Under the pieces are notes generated by a model, which saw nothing but the letters and a program-made list of their open reading frames with translations, was not told where the DNA came from and did no database searches. Positions 45,105 to 53,990 of a stretch of 64,000 bases of DNA are shown piece by piece (positions within the stretch are counted from its first letter, which is position 1; every line of letters begins with the position of its first letter). Both the position numbers and the translations under genes were made by a program. This DNA is from Candidatus Manganitrophaceae bacterium (lineage in GTDB: Bacteria; Nitrospirota; Nitrospiria; SBBL01; Manganitrophaceae), in assembly GCA_016200325.1 (NCBI GenBank), contig JACQEZ010000020.1, positions 405,648-469,647 on the forward strand. Direction: 5' to 3'.

Positions 45105-46066
45105 ACTTCTTAACGGCTCCCCTTCAATATGAATTCTTCGTTCATGGCCTGATCGCCGCCTCGATGGTTGGGGCGATCTGCGGCCTGCTCGGCGTCTACA
45201 TTGTTTTAAGGCGGATGAGCTATATCGGTCATGGTCTCTCCCACGCCGTCTTCGGCGGCGCGGTCGTCAGCTATGTAATGAGTTGGAATTTTTATCTCGG
45301 CGCCGGGTTGTGGGGATTTCTCTCGGCACTGTTGATCAACTTCGTCACCCGGAAAAAGAAGATCGGCGCCGACGCCGCCATCGGTGTCGTGACCACGGCG
45401 AGCTTCGCCGTCGGCGTCGCGATCATCAGCCAGTATCGCCGCTTTACAAAGAATTTTGAGGCGGCGCTCTTCGGAAATATTCTGGGGGTCTCGACGCAGG
45501 ACCTCTGGGCGATCGGGGCGGTGACGGTGATCTCCGGATTGCTGATCTTTATTTTCTATCGGCAGTTTCTCTTCACGACCTTCGATGCCGAGGTGGCGCG
45601 GATTTACGGGGTTCCGTCGGGATGGGTCGAATCGCTCTTCTCGCTGATCCTGGCGGCGACGATCATCGTCTCGATGCAGGTGATGGGGGTGACGATGATC
45701 GCCGCGGCGATTGTGATCCCCGCCGTTGCCGCCCGCCTGGTGACCGACAGCTTCAATAAGATGATCTTTCTCTCAACGCTGACCGGGCTCCTCTGCGGCG
45801 TGATCGGCATGTATGCCAGCTTCTATTTCAATGTCTCCTCCGGCGCGACGATCGTCCTGGTCGCCGCCGGGCTCTTCATGGTTGCTTATCTTTATCACCT
45901 CGCTCGGGAGAGCGGCCTGCCGGCCCGGGAAGAGGTTTCCGCGCCGATCGAGCCGATGCCGACGCATGAGCATCCGCATGACCATGCCGGCCTCCATCAT
46001 GTCCACGAACATGCCCACCCCGAACCGACGACCCACCACAAAGGCGAACCGTCCGAGCCGCGCTGA
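45101..46066 (+). CDS. Metal ABC transporter permease (ZnuB/MntC type) with His-rich tail
   Basis: A 321-residue protein with about eight hydrophobic helices (FVHGLIAASMVGAICGLLGV; RRMSYIGHGLSHAVFGGAVV; TIIVSMQVMGVTMIAAAIVI). These are family 9 metal permease signatures. The last about 35 residues are His-rich (THEHPHDHAGLHHVHEHAH), which is unusual for this family and suggests a cytoplasmic metal sink or sensing tail. The TTG start overlaps the ATPase stop. A GCGCTG/CAGCGC hairpin at 46070-46086 follows the stop, without a T-tract. Confidence 0.92.
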   Translation: MNFLTAPLQYEFFVHGLIAASMVGAICGLLGVYIVLRRMSYIGHGLSHAVFGGAVVSYVMSWNFYLGAGLWGFLSALLINFVTRKKKIGADAAIGVVTTASFAVGVAIISQYRRFTKNFEAALFGNILGVSTQDLWAIGAVTVISGLLIFIFYRQFLFTTFDAEVARIYGVPSGWVESLFSLILAATIIVSMQVMGVTMIAAAIVIPAVAARLVTDSFNKMIFLSTLTGLLCGVIGMYASFYFNVSSGATIVLVAAGLFMVAYLYHLARESGLPAREEVSAPIEPMPTHEHPHDHAGLHHVHEHAHPEPTTHHKGEPSEPR

Positions 46067-46157
46067 TCGGCGCTGAATTGCAGCGCATTCCCTGAGGCAC
46101 TCGCTTGTGCCGGCCGTCTTAGCGCAACATCAAAGGCGAAATTTAAAATCCATCCTC

Positions 46158-48092
46158 TTACGGGCTGCTCAGGCGAATGTCATACGAGCCGAATTGTCCC
46201 GCCGACGGCGGGGCATTGGGGGAGCGCTGCACATGGGCATAGAGCCTCGCCGAAGCGGTCGGGGTCCAGCTGAGGGAAGAAGAGAGGGTAAGTCGATTGT
46301 TGTCGGGGCAGCTGCTCTTTCCCGTCAAGGTGTTCATTCCGCAATTGTGATAATCGCCGCCATCTCGGTTGTCGTTCTGAAGGCCATTGAGCGGGGCGCC
46401 TGAGCCGGGCTGGTCGTTCAGGAAAAGGAGGGTGTCGGCGCCATTATAAGTAAACGTCTCCAGCGTGTACCGGACCCCTCCGGCGACATCGAACGGGATG
46501 ATATCTTCGTCGTTCTCCGGGGGGACCGGAGCCGCTTGATAGAGGGTGTGATGCTGAAGCTGGCGGTCCGCATCATTGGCGACGAGAAACGTGGCCGCTT
46601 CATTCGACTCGAAGCTGTCGGGTAAAAGCTCCATTTTTCGTTCTTGAAGGATCGCTTGAAGTCCGCCGGCGGAGCCGGGATCGACCGCGGTAAATTCGGT
46701 CACAAACGATTCCATCGTCGCGGGGATGCCGGAAGTAAATCGGCGGAGGGTCTGCCAGATCGGTTCCAGCCCGAGCGCCAGCGTGTCGTGCGGTTCGGTC
46801 ACCGTGGCGGCCAGGGTCGGATCGTCGAAAAGATCCCACAACACCCCCGCGACCGCAATCTCGCTGGTGGTATAAACGGCGGCGCTCTTCAAGGCCGACG
46901 TCTGGGGTGAAGCATACGTCTCCAAATTAAAGGAGAAGGTCGCCCCCTTGGATGCCGTATCGACATAAATCGGATTTTTCCGGACGGCGCTCGAGAAAAA
47001 ATTTCCCCATCCTTCCGACCAGGCCAATCGAACATCCTGATCATGGTCGGTGATGAAATGCTCCCCGCCGAGCGAGTCGTCTTTTGAGAAGTGATGGACC
47101 GCAAAGTGTCCATACTCATGGGCGATCACCGCATCGTCGTACTCGTCGGTGTCCCCTTGAGGGTCGCCCCCGCCGAGGATAAAGATCGCATCAAGCTGAT
47201 CGTCGAAGTAGGTCCCTTGCGCGCTTCCCGGCTCCCAGTAGGCGGTGAGGAGGGGAGGGACGCATGGGGCGGTCGCAGGGGGTGAACAGGGGCCGCCGCT
47301 TCGCTGAATCAATTCGCTGGCGGTCGAGAAGACGTCGAGGATATTAAAGGCGCCGCCCGCTCCGGAAGATGCGGCCGCGGTCACATCGAGTCCGGTAAAG
47401 TCGCTTCCGCCGCTGTCGTCCATCGCATTGGAGGCGAGCGAGAAAAGGGCTTTATCGGTTAGATTGTTCCGGATTTCTACCTGGGTCGGATTGTTCGGCT
47501 CGGTCTTGGCCAAGACCTGAAGGTAGATCCCGCTTCGCCGGCCGGTGTTGTTGACGCCGGTAAAATCGAAGTTCCCCTCCGCATCGGTGGCGCCGGTAAA
47601 AATTGTGGTAAATCCATCGATGGCAACCACATTGATGGCGGCGCCGCGGACGGCCTTCGGTTGAATCTCGCCGGTAAACCCGTTGAGGGTATAGGGCTTG
47701 TCCTCATAGCGGACCGTGCCGGAGAGGTGAAGGTTCCCCTGACCCGACTGGGCCGCCACCACGCCGATCGAAGCGCTTCCCTGGAAGGTCCCCGTCGTCG
47801 CGACGAGGGTGGCGACCCCGATCCCATGTCCGGTCGCCACGCCGCTGTTCGGATCGATGCTGGCGATGGAAGGATCGAGCGACTGCCAAACAAACGAGAC
47901 ATTGTCGACGACCTCTCCGGAGGCGGTCTTGGCGGTCGCCGAAAAGGGGAGGGTGGTTTGCAGGACGACATTTCCCTGCTGCGGGGTAATTTCGATCTGT
48001 GCGATGGTCTTTGAACCGCCCCCTCCGCCGCCGCAGGAAGACAAAAGAAGAGAGAGCCCCAGCACGATCCCGAGGCAGACACGTTCGAGCAT
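46158..48092 (-). CDS. Secreted lipoprotein metallopeptidase (HExxH) with Ig-like domain
   Basis: A 644-residue protein. The signal peptide ends in LLSSC, followed by a run of six Gly. Residues about 30-110 form a BIG2-like Ig domain (ATAKTASGEVVDNVSFVWQS; GVATGHGIGVATLVATTG). A second beta domain (about 120-200) is followed by the zinc site HEYGH at 325-329 and a candidate third ligand E360 in WSEGWGNFF, the layout of gluzincin-type peptidases. The C-terminal 120 residues look like another beta-rich domain. It is the downstream gene of a two-gene unit with the exported protein at 48098. Confidence 0.8.
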   Translation of the reverse strand: MLERVCLGIVLGLSLLLSSCGGGGGGSKTIAQIEITPQQGNVVLQTTLPFSATAKTASGEVVDNVSFVWQSLDPSIASIDPNSGVATGHGIGVATLVATTGTFQGSASIGVVAAQSGQGNLHLSGTVRYEDKPYTLNGFTGEIQPKAVRGAAINVVAIDGFTTIFTGATDAEGNFDFTGVNNTGRRSGIYLQVLAKTEPNNPTQVEIRNNLTDKALFSLASNAMDDSGGSDFTGLDVTAAASSGAGGAFNILDVFSTASELIQRSGGPCSPPATAPCVPPLLTAYWEPGSAQGTYFDDQLDAIFILGGGDPQGDTDEYDDAVIAHEYGHFAVHHFSKDDSLGGEHFITDHDQDVRLAWSEGWGNFFSSAVRKNPIYVDTASKGATFSFNLETYASPQTSALKSAAVYTTSEIAVAGVLWDLFDDPTLAATVTEPHDTLALGLEPIWQTLRRFTSGIPATMESFVTEFTAVDPGSAGGLQAILQERKMELLPDSFESNEAATFLVANDADRQLQHHTLYQAAPVPPENDEDIIPFDVAGGVRYTLETFTYNGADTLLFLNDQPGSGAPLNGLQNDNRDGGDYHNCGMNTLTGKSSCPDNNRLTLSSSLSWTPTASARLYAHVQRSPNAPPSAGQFGSYDIRLSSP

Positions 48093-48097
48093 CTTCG

Positions 48098-48604
48098 TTA
48101 TTTTCCTTTGAATTCGAGGATGTTTTCTCCCCCTTGTTTCCGCTTGACGGAAGGGGAGCGGGTCCGCTCGTCTTTATCTTCTTCTTTCTTTTCGTCTTTC
48201 TTTTCTTCGTGGAGCGTCAAGACGCTTCTCTCGGTGAACTCTTCTCCGGTATTCAGTCGAATGACCGCCTTTCCAACCACCTGTCGGGGCAACGTATCGC
48301 CGCTTCGGACGGTCCAGTCGAGTTGCTGCATCTCCCCTTTTTTGAGGGATCCCTCCCACCCATCCTCCGCCCCTTGGATCAGACGGAGGCCGGAAGGGAG
48401 TTCCAGTGAGAGGACCGCATCGCGGATATCGACGTTCGCCTTGGCGACCATCGTCAACCGATTCTCCCGCTCCGAGACAGACGATTGTTGCAGAGAGAGT
48501 TGAAGCGGAGGACGCGGCTTCACCGCCCAGGCCGGCAGGGCAATCACTAAAAGGAAGATGAAAATGGAGACGGAACAGATCTCAAGAAAAACTTTAATTT
48601 TCAT
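48098..48604 (-). CDS. Exported protein of unknown function
   Basis: A 168-residue protein with a clear signal peptide (VSIFIFLLVIALPAWAVKP). The middle is beta-rich (NRLTMVAKANVDIRDAVLSL; LPRQVVGKAVIRLNTGEEFT), like an immunoglobulin or DUF11-type domain, and the C-terminal third is highly charged (KKDEKKEEDKDERTR). Its stop is 5 bases before the metallopeptidase start, so it is probably co-expressed with it. I do not recognise a family. Confidence 0.75.
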   Translation of the reverse strand: MKIKVFLEICSVSIFIFLLVIALPAWAVKPRPPLQLSLQQSSVSERENRLTMVAKANVDIRDAVLSLELPSGLRLIQGAEDGWEGSLKKGEMQQLDWTVRSGDTLPRQVVGKAVIRLNTGEEFTERSVLTLHEEKKDEKKEEDKDERTRSPSVKRKQGGENILEFKGK

Positions 48605-48648
48605 CGGCGACGCTTCCTCCCTAAAAAATGCACGAGATCAGAGTCGCT

Positions 48649-49608
48649 TTATTCTATCACATTCGGCGGCCGCTTCCCGCTGAGGCCGGCGAGCAGATTT
48701 TCCAAGACCCGCTCTCCCATCCGAATCCGCGTCTCCAGCGAGGCCGATCCGACGTGGGGGAGGAGGACCACATTGTTGAGCTTCCGCAGCGCCGGCGAAA
48801 GAGAGGGTTCGTCTTCGAACACATCGAGTCCGGCCCCGGCAAGATGTCCCGTCCGCAAGGCGCGAATCAATGCTTTTTCGTCGACAATCGGACCCCGGGC
48901 GGTGTTGATGAGGAAGGCAGTCGGCTTCATCGACGCGAGCGCCCTTCGGTCGATTAAGTGGTGCGATTCGTTTGTCAGGGGAAGATGGAGCGAGATGAAA
49001 TCGGATTCTTTCAGAAGCCGGGAGAACGGAACGAACGAGACGTTGAGCGCGGCTTCGTCCCGGCGCGGCAGCGACTTACGGCTGTGGTAGAGGAGCCGCA
49101 TCGAAAAGCCGGCGGCGCGCCGGGCGACCGCCTGGCCGATCCGGCCGATCCCGACGATCCCCAGGGTCTTTCCAAAGACGTCGCTTCCGAGGAGTTGGGT
49201 CGGGGCCCAGCCGGTCCACTTTCCCGACCGGGCGAGACGCTCCGCTTCGGGAAGCCGCCGCGCGACGGCAAAAATCAACGCCCAGGTCAGATCGGCGGTC
49301 GTCTCGGTCAAGACCCCCGGCGTGTTGGTGACGGCGATCCCCCGCTCGGCCGCCGCCTTTAGGTCGATATTGTTATAGCCGACCGCGTAGTTGGCGATGA
49401 TTCGAAGCCGGGGCGCGGCATCAATGACCTCCCGGTCAATCGGATCGCTCAACATCGAGATCAAGCCATCGGCCATTTTTATTCCGGCGAGAATCTCCTT
49501 TTTCGAAAGGGGCCGGTCGGCGCGGTTGAATCGAAGGCGAAAATGACGCCGGATCTTTTCCATGATCAAATCAGGAAGAACCCGGGTGAGAAAAACAGTC
49601 GGCATCAT
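48649..49608 (-). CDS. D-2-hydroxyacid dehydrogenase (glycerate/glyoxylate reductase type)
   Basis: About 319 residues from the start at 49608 (MMPTVFLTRVLPD). The frame is open to a TTG at 49644, and no start has a convincing ribosome-binding site. The NAD-binding motif is GIVGIGRIGQAVARRAA, and the catalytic residues are the Arg in NTARGPIVDEKAL, the Glu in FEDEPSLSPALRKL and the His in VLLPHVGSAS. The start TVFLTRVLPD and overall pattern fit hydroxypyruvate/glyoxylate reductases (D-glycerate dehydrogenase). The physiological substrate is not certain. Confidence 0.88.
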   Translation of the reverse strand: MMPTVFLTRVLPDLIMEKIRRHFRLRFNRADRPLSKKEILAGIKMADGLISMLSDPIDREVIDAAPRLRIIANYAVGYNNIDLKAAAERGIAVTNTPGVLTETTADLTWALIFAVARRLPEAERLARSGKWTGWAPTQLLGSDVFGKTLGIVGIGRIGQAVARRAAGFSMRLLYHSRKSLPRRDEAALNVSFVPFSRLLKESDFISLHLPLTNESHHLIDRRALASMKPTAFLINTARGPIVDEKALIRALRTGHLAGAGLDVFEDEPSLSPALRKLNNVVLLPHVGSASLETRIRMGERVLENLLAGLSGKRPPNVIE

Positions 49609-49644
49609 CAAAAAGATCATAGCGGAGTTTATGACCTTTGACAA

Positions 49645-49835
49645 GAAGGGGCTTTCGATTGCGGAATGCGGATTGCGAAGTGCGGAGTGAGGGAAAAGAG
49701 AGCGATCAGCGTTTAGCTCTCAGCAGTCAGCTAAAGAGGTAAAAGCTTCAAGTTCATTGCTGTTGATCTGATTTTGTCGTAAGCGACTGCGCGTCAAGGG
49801 CGTGCTGTGCCCGCTATACCCCGCGTCCCCAATCA
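49645..49835. other. Intergenic region without a gene
   Basis: No credible ORF. Around 49660-49690 the sequence has short imperfect direct repeats (GCGGA and relatives). It leads into the dispersed repeat. Confidence 0.5.
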
Positions 49836-50013
49836 GACGTCTCATACTACCTTCCAATGCAGGTCACCTTGTCGAAGCACCATCCGCGGTGCACTCCCGC
49901 GCGTGGTGCAAGTTGTGACCGTGGGGTCCGGGGGTCTCCCCCGGTGCCCTGGGAAGCCGAAGGGGGCTGGGCACGCAGCCCCCGCGGTGGGGCGTGGGGC
50001 GAAGCCCCGCTCC
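49836..50013 (+). repeat. GC-rich hairpin-rich dispersed repeat, copy 1
   Basis: It starts at GACGT, then CAGGTCACC (49860-49868), a core palindromic block (CACCATCCGCGGTGC inside 49878-49893; CGCGCGTGGTGCAAG to 49914), GTGACCGT, then runs of nested G/C stems (GGGGGTCTCCCCC; GGGGCGAAGCCCC at the end). It is present in inverted orientation at the right end of the window (63770-64000), where more than 45 of the core 52 bases match. Part of the far end recurs at 60438-60497. Short ORFs across it are not considered genes. Confidence 0.75.
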
Positions 50014-50231
50014 AATGTTCTCAATTCTAATCCTTCTACCTCCCCTTACCCCTCCTTACACCCTCTGGGATGCAGGCAAAGGAGGAGAATAAAACGGTAC
50101 GAGGTGAAGCAATCAGAGGTTCTCCGCGCGTCGATTCAGTTTTAGGGGCCTTCCAGAACTTTAAAATCAGATCGACCCCGCCATTCATCAACCCTTTACA
50201 TGTCGATGGAATTTGCCTATCATAAAACCTT

Positions 50232-51803
50232 ATGAAGAAAATCTTCGCTTTGGTATTGCTCCTTCTCTTCTCGATTCTTTTCTTCTTCGAGAGAGGCCCC
50301 GCAAAGAGAGCCGATCCAAAATCGACCTTTCGGATGAACCTCACCTCGGAGCCGCCGACCCTCGACTGGTCGCTCGCCACCGATAACGTCTCGATCCGCG
50401 TCATCGAAAACTTAATGGAAGGCTTGGCGGAATACGATCCGCAACTTCGCCCCCGGCCGGCGATCGCCCAGAGCTGGGAGGTTTCCCCCGACGGGCTCCG
50501 CTATCTCTTTCACCTTCGGGAGGATGTTTTCTGGACCGACGGAAAGCGGGTGACTGCGGGCGATTTTGAATATTCGTGGAAGCGCCTCCTCGATCCAAAA
50601 ACCGCCTCGGAATATGCTTATTTTTTATATGACCTTCGGGGAGCGGCGGAATACAACGCCGGCGAGACGAAAGATCCCGATCGGGTCGGGGTGAAAGCGC
50701 TCGACGAGAAGACCCTCCAGGTCGATCTCAAAAAACCGGCGGTCTATTTCCCTTCGATCACCACCTTTACGGCGACCTTTCCTCTCCGGCGGGATCTGAT
50801 CGAGCAATATGGAGAGCGATGGACCGAGCCGGCGCACCTGATCACCTGCGGGCCGTTCCGCCTCAATGAATGGCGGCACGAGTATCGGTTGACCCTCGAT
50901 GCCAACGATCGGTATTACGGCGGCCGTCCGGCGCTCGATCGGCTGGTCTTCTATGTCGTCGAGGAGGAGACGACCGCGCTGACCCTCTATGAGACCGACC
51001 ACCTCGATCGGGTGGCGCTCCCGCCGGTCGCCATTCCCCGCTATCAACACCATCCCGACTATATCCATGCGCCGTTCTTGAGGGGCTATTATTATGGGTT
51101 CAATATCGAGAGAGCCCCTTTCAACGACGTTCGGGTCCGACGGGCGTTCGCCCTGGCAATCGACCGGAATGAAATTCCCAAAATTTTAAAAGGGGGAGAG
51201 ATCCCCGCCACCTCTTGGATTCCGGAGGGAATGTTCGGATACAATCCGAAGATCGGGCTCGGCTTCGACCCGGAAAGAGCAAAAGCGCTCCTGGCGGAAG
51301 CGGGCCATCCCAGCGGGGCGGGGCTGCCGACGATCACCTTGGCCTTCAACACCGATCCAACCAACCGGCTGATCGCGGAGAACATCCAGGCGCAGTGGAA
51401 GCGGAATTTGGGCGTCTCGATCGAACTCGATAATATGGAGTGGAAGGTCTACCTGAAGCGGCTGAAAGAAGAGACGCCGCAGATTTTTCGTCTCGGTTGG
51501 GGGGCCGACTATCCCGACCCGGATAATTTCATGAACCTCTTTACCTCCACGAGCGGAAACAATTATTCCCACTGGAAAAATGCCGATTATGACCGGCTGA
51601 TTTCGGAGGCGGCGAGCGAGCCGGACGAAACAAAGCGCCGCAACCTCTATGATGAAACACAGCGGATCTTGACCGAGCGTGCGGCCCCGATGATCCCCCT
51701 TTTCTTCGCGGCGCAGAATCTCTTGATCAAGCCGGAAATTCAAGGGCTCCAGGTCAATGCCATGGATCTCCTTTACCTTAAGGAAGCGAAGCGGGCGAAA
51801 TAG
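50232..51803 (+). CDS. Family 5 oligopeptide ABC transporter binding protein (OppA-like)
   Basis: A 523-residue protein. It has an N-terminal hydrophobic export segment without a lipobox cysteine. Signatures of the peptide-binding family are SEPPTLDWSLATDNVS, LAEYDPQLRPRPAIAQSWEV, VTAGDFEYSWKRLLDPKTAS, CGPFRLNEWRH and GYYYGFNIERAPFNDVRVRR. No permease or ATPase genes are adjacent, so it is an orphan binding protein; a transporter elsewhere in the genome would be needed. It sits 200 bases downstream of the dispersed repeat and upstream of kdp. Confidence 0.88.
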   Translation: MKKIFALVLLLLFSILFFFERGPAKRADPKSTFRMNLTSEPPTLDWSLATDNVSIRVIENLMEGLAEYDPQLRPRPAIAQSWEVSPDGLRYLFHLREDVFWTDGKRVTAGDFEYSWKRLLDPKTASEYAYFLYDLRGAAEYNAGETKDPDRVGVKALDEKTLQVDLKKPAVYFPSITTFTATFPLRRDLIEQYGERWTEPAHLITCGPFRLNEWRHEYRLTLDANDRYYGGRPALDRLVFYVVEEETTALTLYETDHLDRVALPPVAIPRYQHHPDYIHAPFLRGYYYGFNIERAPFNDVRVRRAFALAIDRNEIPKILKGGEIPATSWIPEGMFGYNPKIGLGFDPERAKALLAEAGHPSGAGLPTITLAFNTDPTNRLIAENIQAQWKRNLGVSIELDNMEWKVYLKRLKEETPQIFRLGWGADYPDPDNFMNLFTSTSGNNYSHWKNADYDRLISEAASEPDETKRRNLYDETQRILTERAAPMIPLFFAAQNLLIKPEIQGLQVNAMDLLYLKEAKRAK

Positions 51804-51886
51804 GATCTCCTCCGATCGATTCCATCTAAATTCCTTCTGAACTCCTTCTTGAAACACCCAAACCCTCCATAATTCATTACTCCATC

Positions 51887-51954
51887 ATTTTTATAAGATT
51901 TTTATACGAACCTCCCTCTCTTTTATCCCGTTTTTATACCTTCTTCGCTAAGAT
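51887..51954 (+). promoter_or_regulatory. Candidate KdpE-activated promoter
   Basis: ATTTTTATA occurs at 51887-51895 and again at 51898-51906, exactly 11 bases apart (one helical turn), with another TTTTTATA at 51931-51938. Tandem AT-rich half-sites are typical of OmpR-family activators such as KdpE. The -10-like TAAGAT (51949-51954) has a poor -35 17 bases upstream (TCCCGT), as expected for an activator-dependent promoter. The small ORF starts at 51980. Confidence 0.5.
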
Positions 51955-51979
51955 CGTTCTATTCACTGGGGAGGACCCG

Positions 51980-52072
51980 ATGGAAATCGTCTGGGACATA
52001 ATTTATTTAATGAGCGCGCTCCTGTTCTTTTGGCTGACCGGGGCGCTCTTGCGCGGCTTGGAAAAGCTATAA
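51980..52072 (+). CDS. Small membrane protein upstream of kdpF
   Basis: A 30-residue protein (IVWDIIYLMSALLFFWLTGA..., ending GLEKL) that is one hydrophobic helix with a charged C-terminus. GGGGAGG lies 6 bases upstream of the ATG. A tiny ORF of this form lies upstream of kdpF in several bacterial kdp operons. It may be a Kdp accessory or leader peptide; no function is established. Confidence 0.6.
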   Translation: MEIVWDIIYLMSALLFFWLTGALLRGLEKL

Positions 52073-52097
52073 GCGACCTTAAAAGGGGAGGAAAGCG

Positions 52098-52187
52098 ATG
52101 AATTCGATGTATCTGATCGGCGGACTCGTTGCAATCGGTCTGCTGGTTTATCTCCTGTATGCGCTTTTGAAACCGGAGAAATTCTAA
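52098..52187 (+). CDS. kdpF: KdpF potassium-transporting ATPase small subunit
   Basis: A 29-residue single-helix protein ([20 protein letters not shown], then KPEKF) preceded by GGGGAGGAAAG. The residue pattern ending LLKPEKF is the KdpF signature. It stabilises the KdpABC complex. Its TAA overlaps the kdpA ATG by one base. Confidence 0.92.
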   Translation: MNSMYLIGGLVAIGLLVYLLYALLKPEKF

Positions 52188-53989
52188 TGACAGCCAATGG
52201 CGTTTTACAAATCACCCTTTATTTTTTGGCCTTGGTCGCTCTGGTCAAGCCGCTTGGGTGGTACATGGCCCAGGTGTTTGAAGGGAAACCGGCCGGCCTC
52301 AACCGTCTATTACAACCGATCGAGCGGCGGATCTACCGGCTCTGCGGGGTCCGTGAGGAAGAGGAGATGAACTGGCAGCGCTACACGGTGGCGATGCTCC
52401 TCTTCAGCGTCGTCGGGTTCATTGTCCTCTATCTCCAGCAGCGACTCCAAGGGCTCTTGCCGCTCAACCCGCAAAAGCTGGGCGCGGTGTCACCTGACTC
52501 GGCCCTCAACACGGCGGTCAGCTTTACCACCAACACAAACTGGCAGGGATATGGCGGCGAGTCGACGATGAGCTACCTGACCCAGATGCTCGGGTTGGCG
52601 GTTCACAATTTCATGTCGGCGGCCACCGGCATTGCGATCCTGCTCGCGCTTGTGCGGGGTTTTGCCCGCCGTTCCGCCCAGGGGCTCGGCAACTTCTGGG
52701 TCGATCTGACCCGGTCGACCCTTTATCTCCTCCTTCCGCTCTCCGTCGTTTTTGCGTTGGTCTTGGTGTGGCAAGGGGTCCCTCAGACGTTTAGCAGCGA
52801 TAAAAGCGTGAAGCTGCTGCAGCCGACGAGCTACGACAATCCGGTGATCGATCCGAGCGGAAAGCCGGTGCTCGACGAAAAAGGTCAGCCGAAGACAGAG
52901 AAGGTTTCTCTCACCGAACAGTCGGTGGCGGTCGGGCCGGTTGCCTCGCAACTGGCGATCAAACAGCTCGGCACCAACGGCGGCGGCTTTTTCAACGTCA
53001 ACTCAGCCCATCCCTTCGAGAACCCGACCCCGCTGACCAATTTTCTGGAGCTGCTGGCGATTCTGTTGATCCCGGCGGCCCTCTGCTATACCTTCGGCGC
53101 GATGGTCGGCGACACGCGGCAGGGTTGGGCGCTGCTCACCGCCATGCTGGTCGTCTTAATCCCGCTCACCTTCCTCTGCGCCTGGAGCGAGCAGAACGGC
53201 AATCCGGCTTTCGCAACCCTCGGCGTCGACCAGGCCGCCGGCGCGCTGCAGGCGGGGGGCAACATGGAGGGAAAAGAGGTCCGATTCGGGATCATCAACT
53301 CCGCGCTGTGGGCCACGGCGACCACCGCCGCTTCAAACGGCTCGGTCAACGCGATGCACGACTCCTTCACCCCCCTCGGGGGATTAATCCCTCTCTGGCT
53401 GATTCAACTCGGAGAGGTGATCTTCGGCGGGGTCGGCTCCGGACTCTACGGGATGCTCATCTTTGCGGTGATTGCCGTTTTCATCGCAGGGCTCATGGTC
53501 GGCCGGACCCCCGAGTATCTCGGCAAGAAGATCGAGGCGTATGAGATGAAGATGGCGTCGCTGGCGATCCTTGTTATGCCGATCATCGTCCTCCTCTTTA
53601 CGGCAATGGCGGCGGTGACGACGGCCGGCGTCTCTTCGATGGCCAATCCGGGCGCGCACGGCTTCAGCGAGGCGCTTTATGCCTATAGCTCGATGGGAAA
53701 CAACAACGGCAGCGCCTTCGCCGGACTCAACGCGAACACGCCGTTTTACAATCTCACCGGCGCGCTCGTCATGTTGATCGGGCGATTCTGGATCGCCGTC
53801 CCGACGTTGGCCTTGGCCGGATCGCTCGTCCGAAAGAACAAGGTGCCGGTCGGCCCGGGGACCCTTCCGACCCATACGCCGCTCTTCATCTCCTGGCTGG
53901 TTGCGATCGTGATCATCGTTGGCGCGCTGACCTTTTTCCCGGCCCTGGCGCTCGGCCCAATCGCAGAATATTTTCAAGGAGGGGTTTAA
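52187..53989 (+). CDS. kdpA: KdpA potassium-binding subunit
   Basis: A 600-residue membrane protein of the superfamily of K+ transporters that forms the selectivity pore. Conserved pore segments are [37 protein letters not shown], and further glycine-rich loops ([20 protein letters not shown]). It has about ten helices. It is slightly longer than E. coli KdpA. It is coupled to kdpF, and kdpB begins 1 base after its stop. Confidence 0.96.
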   Translation: MTANGVLQITLYFLALVALVKPLGWYMAQVFEGKPAGLNRLLQPIERRIYRLCGVREEEEMNWQRYTVAMLLFSVVGFIVLYLQQRLQGLLPLNPQKLGAVSPDSALNTAVSFTTNTNWQGYGGESTMSYLTQMLGLAVHNFMSAATGIAILLALVRGFARRSAQGLGNFWVDLTRSTLYLLLPLSVVFALVLVWQGVPQTFSSDKSVKLLQPTSYDNPVIDPSGKPVLDEKGQPKTEKVSLTEQSVAVGPVASQLAIKQLGTNGGGFFNVNSAHPFENPTPLTNFLELLAILLIPAALCYTFGAMVGDTRQGWALLTAMLVVLIPLTFLCAWSEQNGNPAFATLGVDQAAGALQAGGNMEGKEVRFGIINSALWATATTAASNGSVNAMHDSFTPLGGLIPLWLIQLGEVIFGGVGSGLYGMLIFAVIAVFIAGLMVGRTPEYLGKKIEAYEMKMASLAILVMPIIVLLFTAMAAVTTAGVSSMANPGAHGFSEALYAYSSMGNNNGSAFAGLNANTPFYNLTGALVMLIGRFWIAVPTLALAGSLVRKNKVPVGPGTLPTHTPLFISWLVAIVIIVGALTFFPALALGPIAEYFQGGV

Positions 53990-53990
53990 A

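Noticed and set aside
46070..46086. GCGCTG/CAGCGC hairpin after the permease as a terminator
   Set aside because: Short stem and no T-tract, so it is mentioned only as a hairpin.
49807..50145. ORF of 112 residues in the repeat region
   Set aside because: Coding only because the hairpin repeat lacks stops in one frame; a similar translation arises from the inverted copy at 63502-63939, so it tracks the repeat, not a protein.
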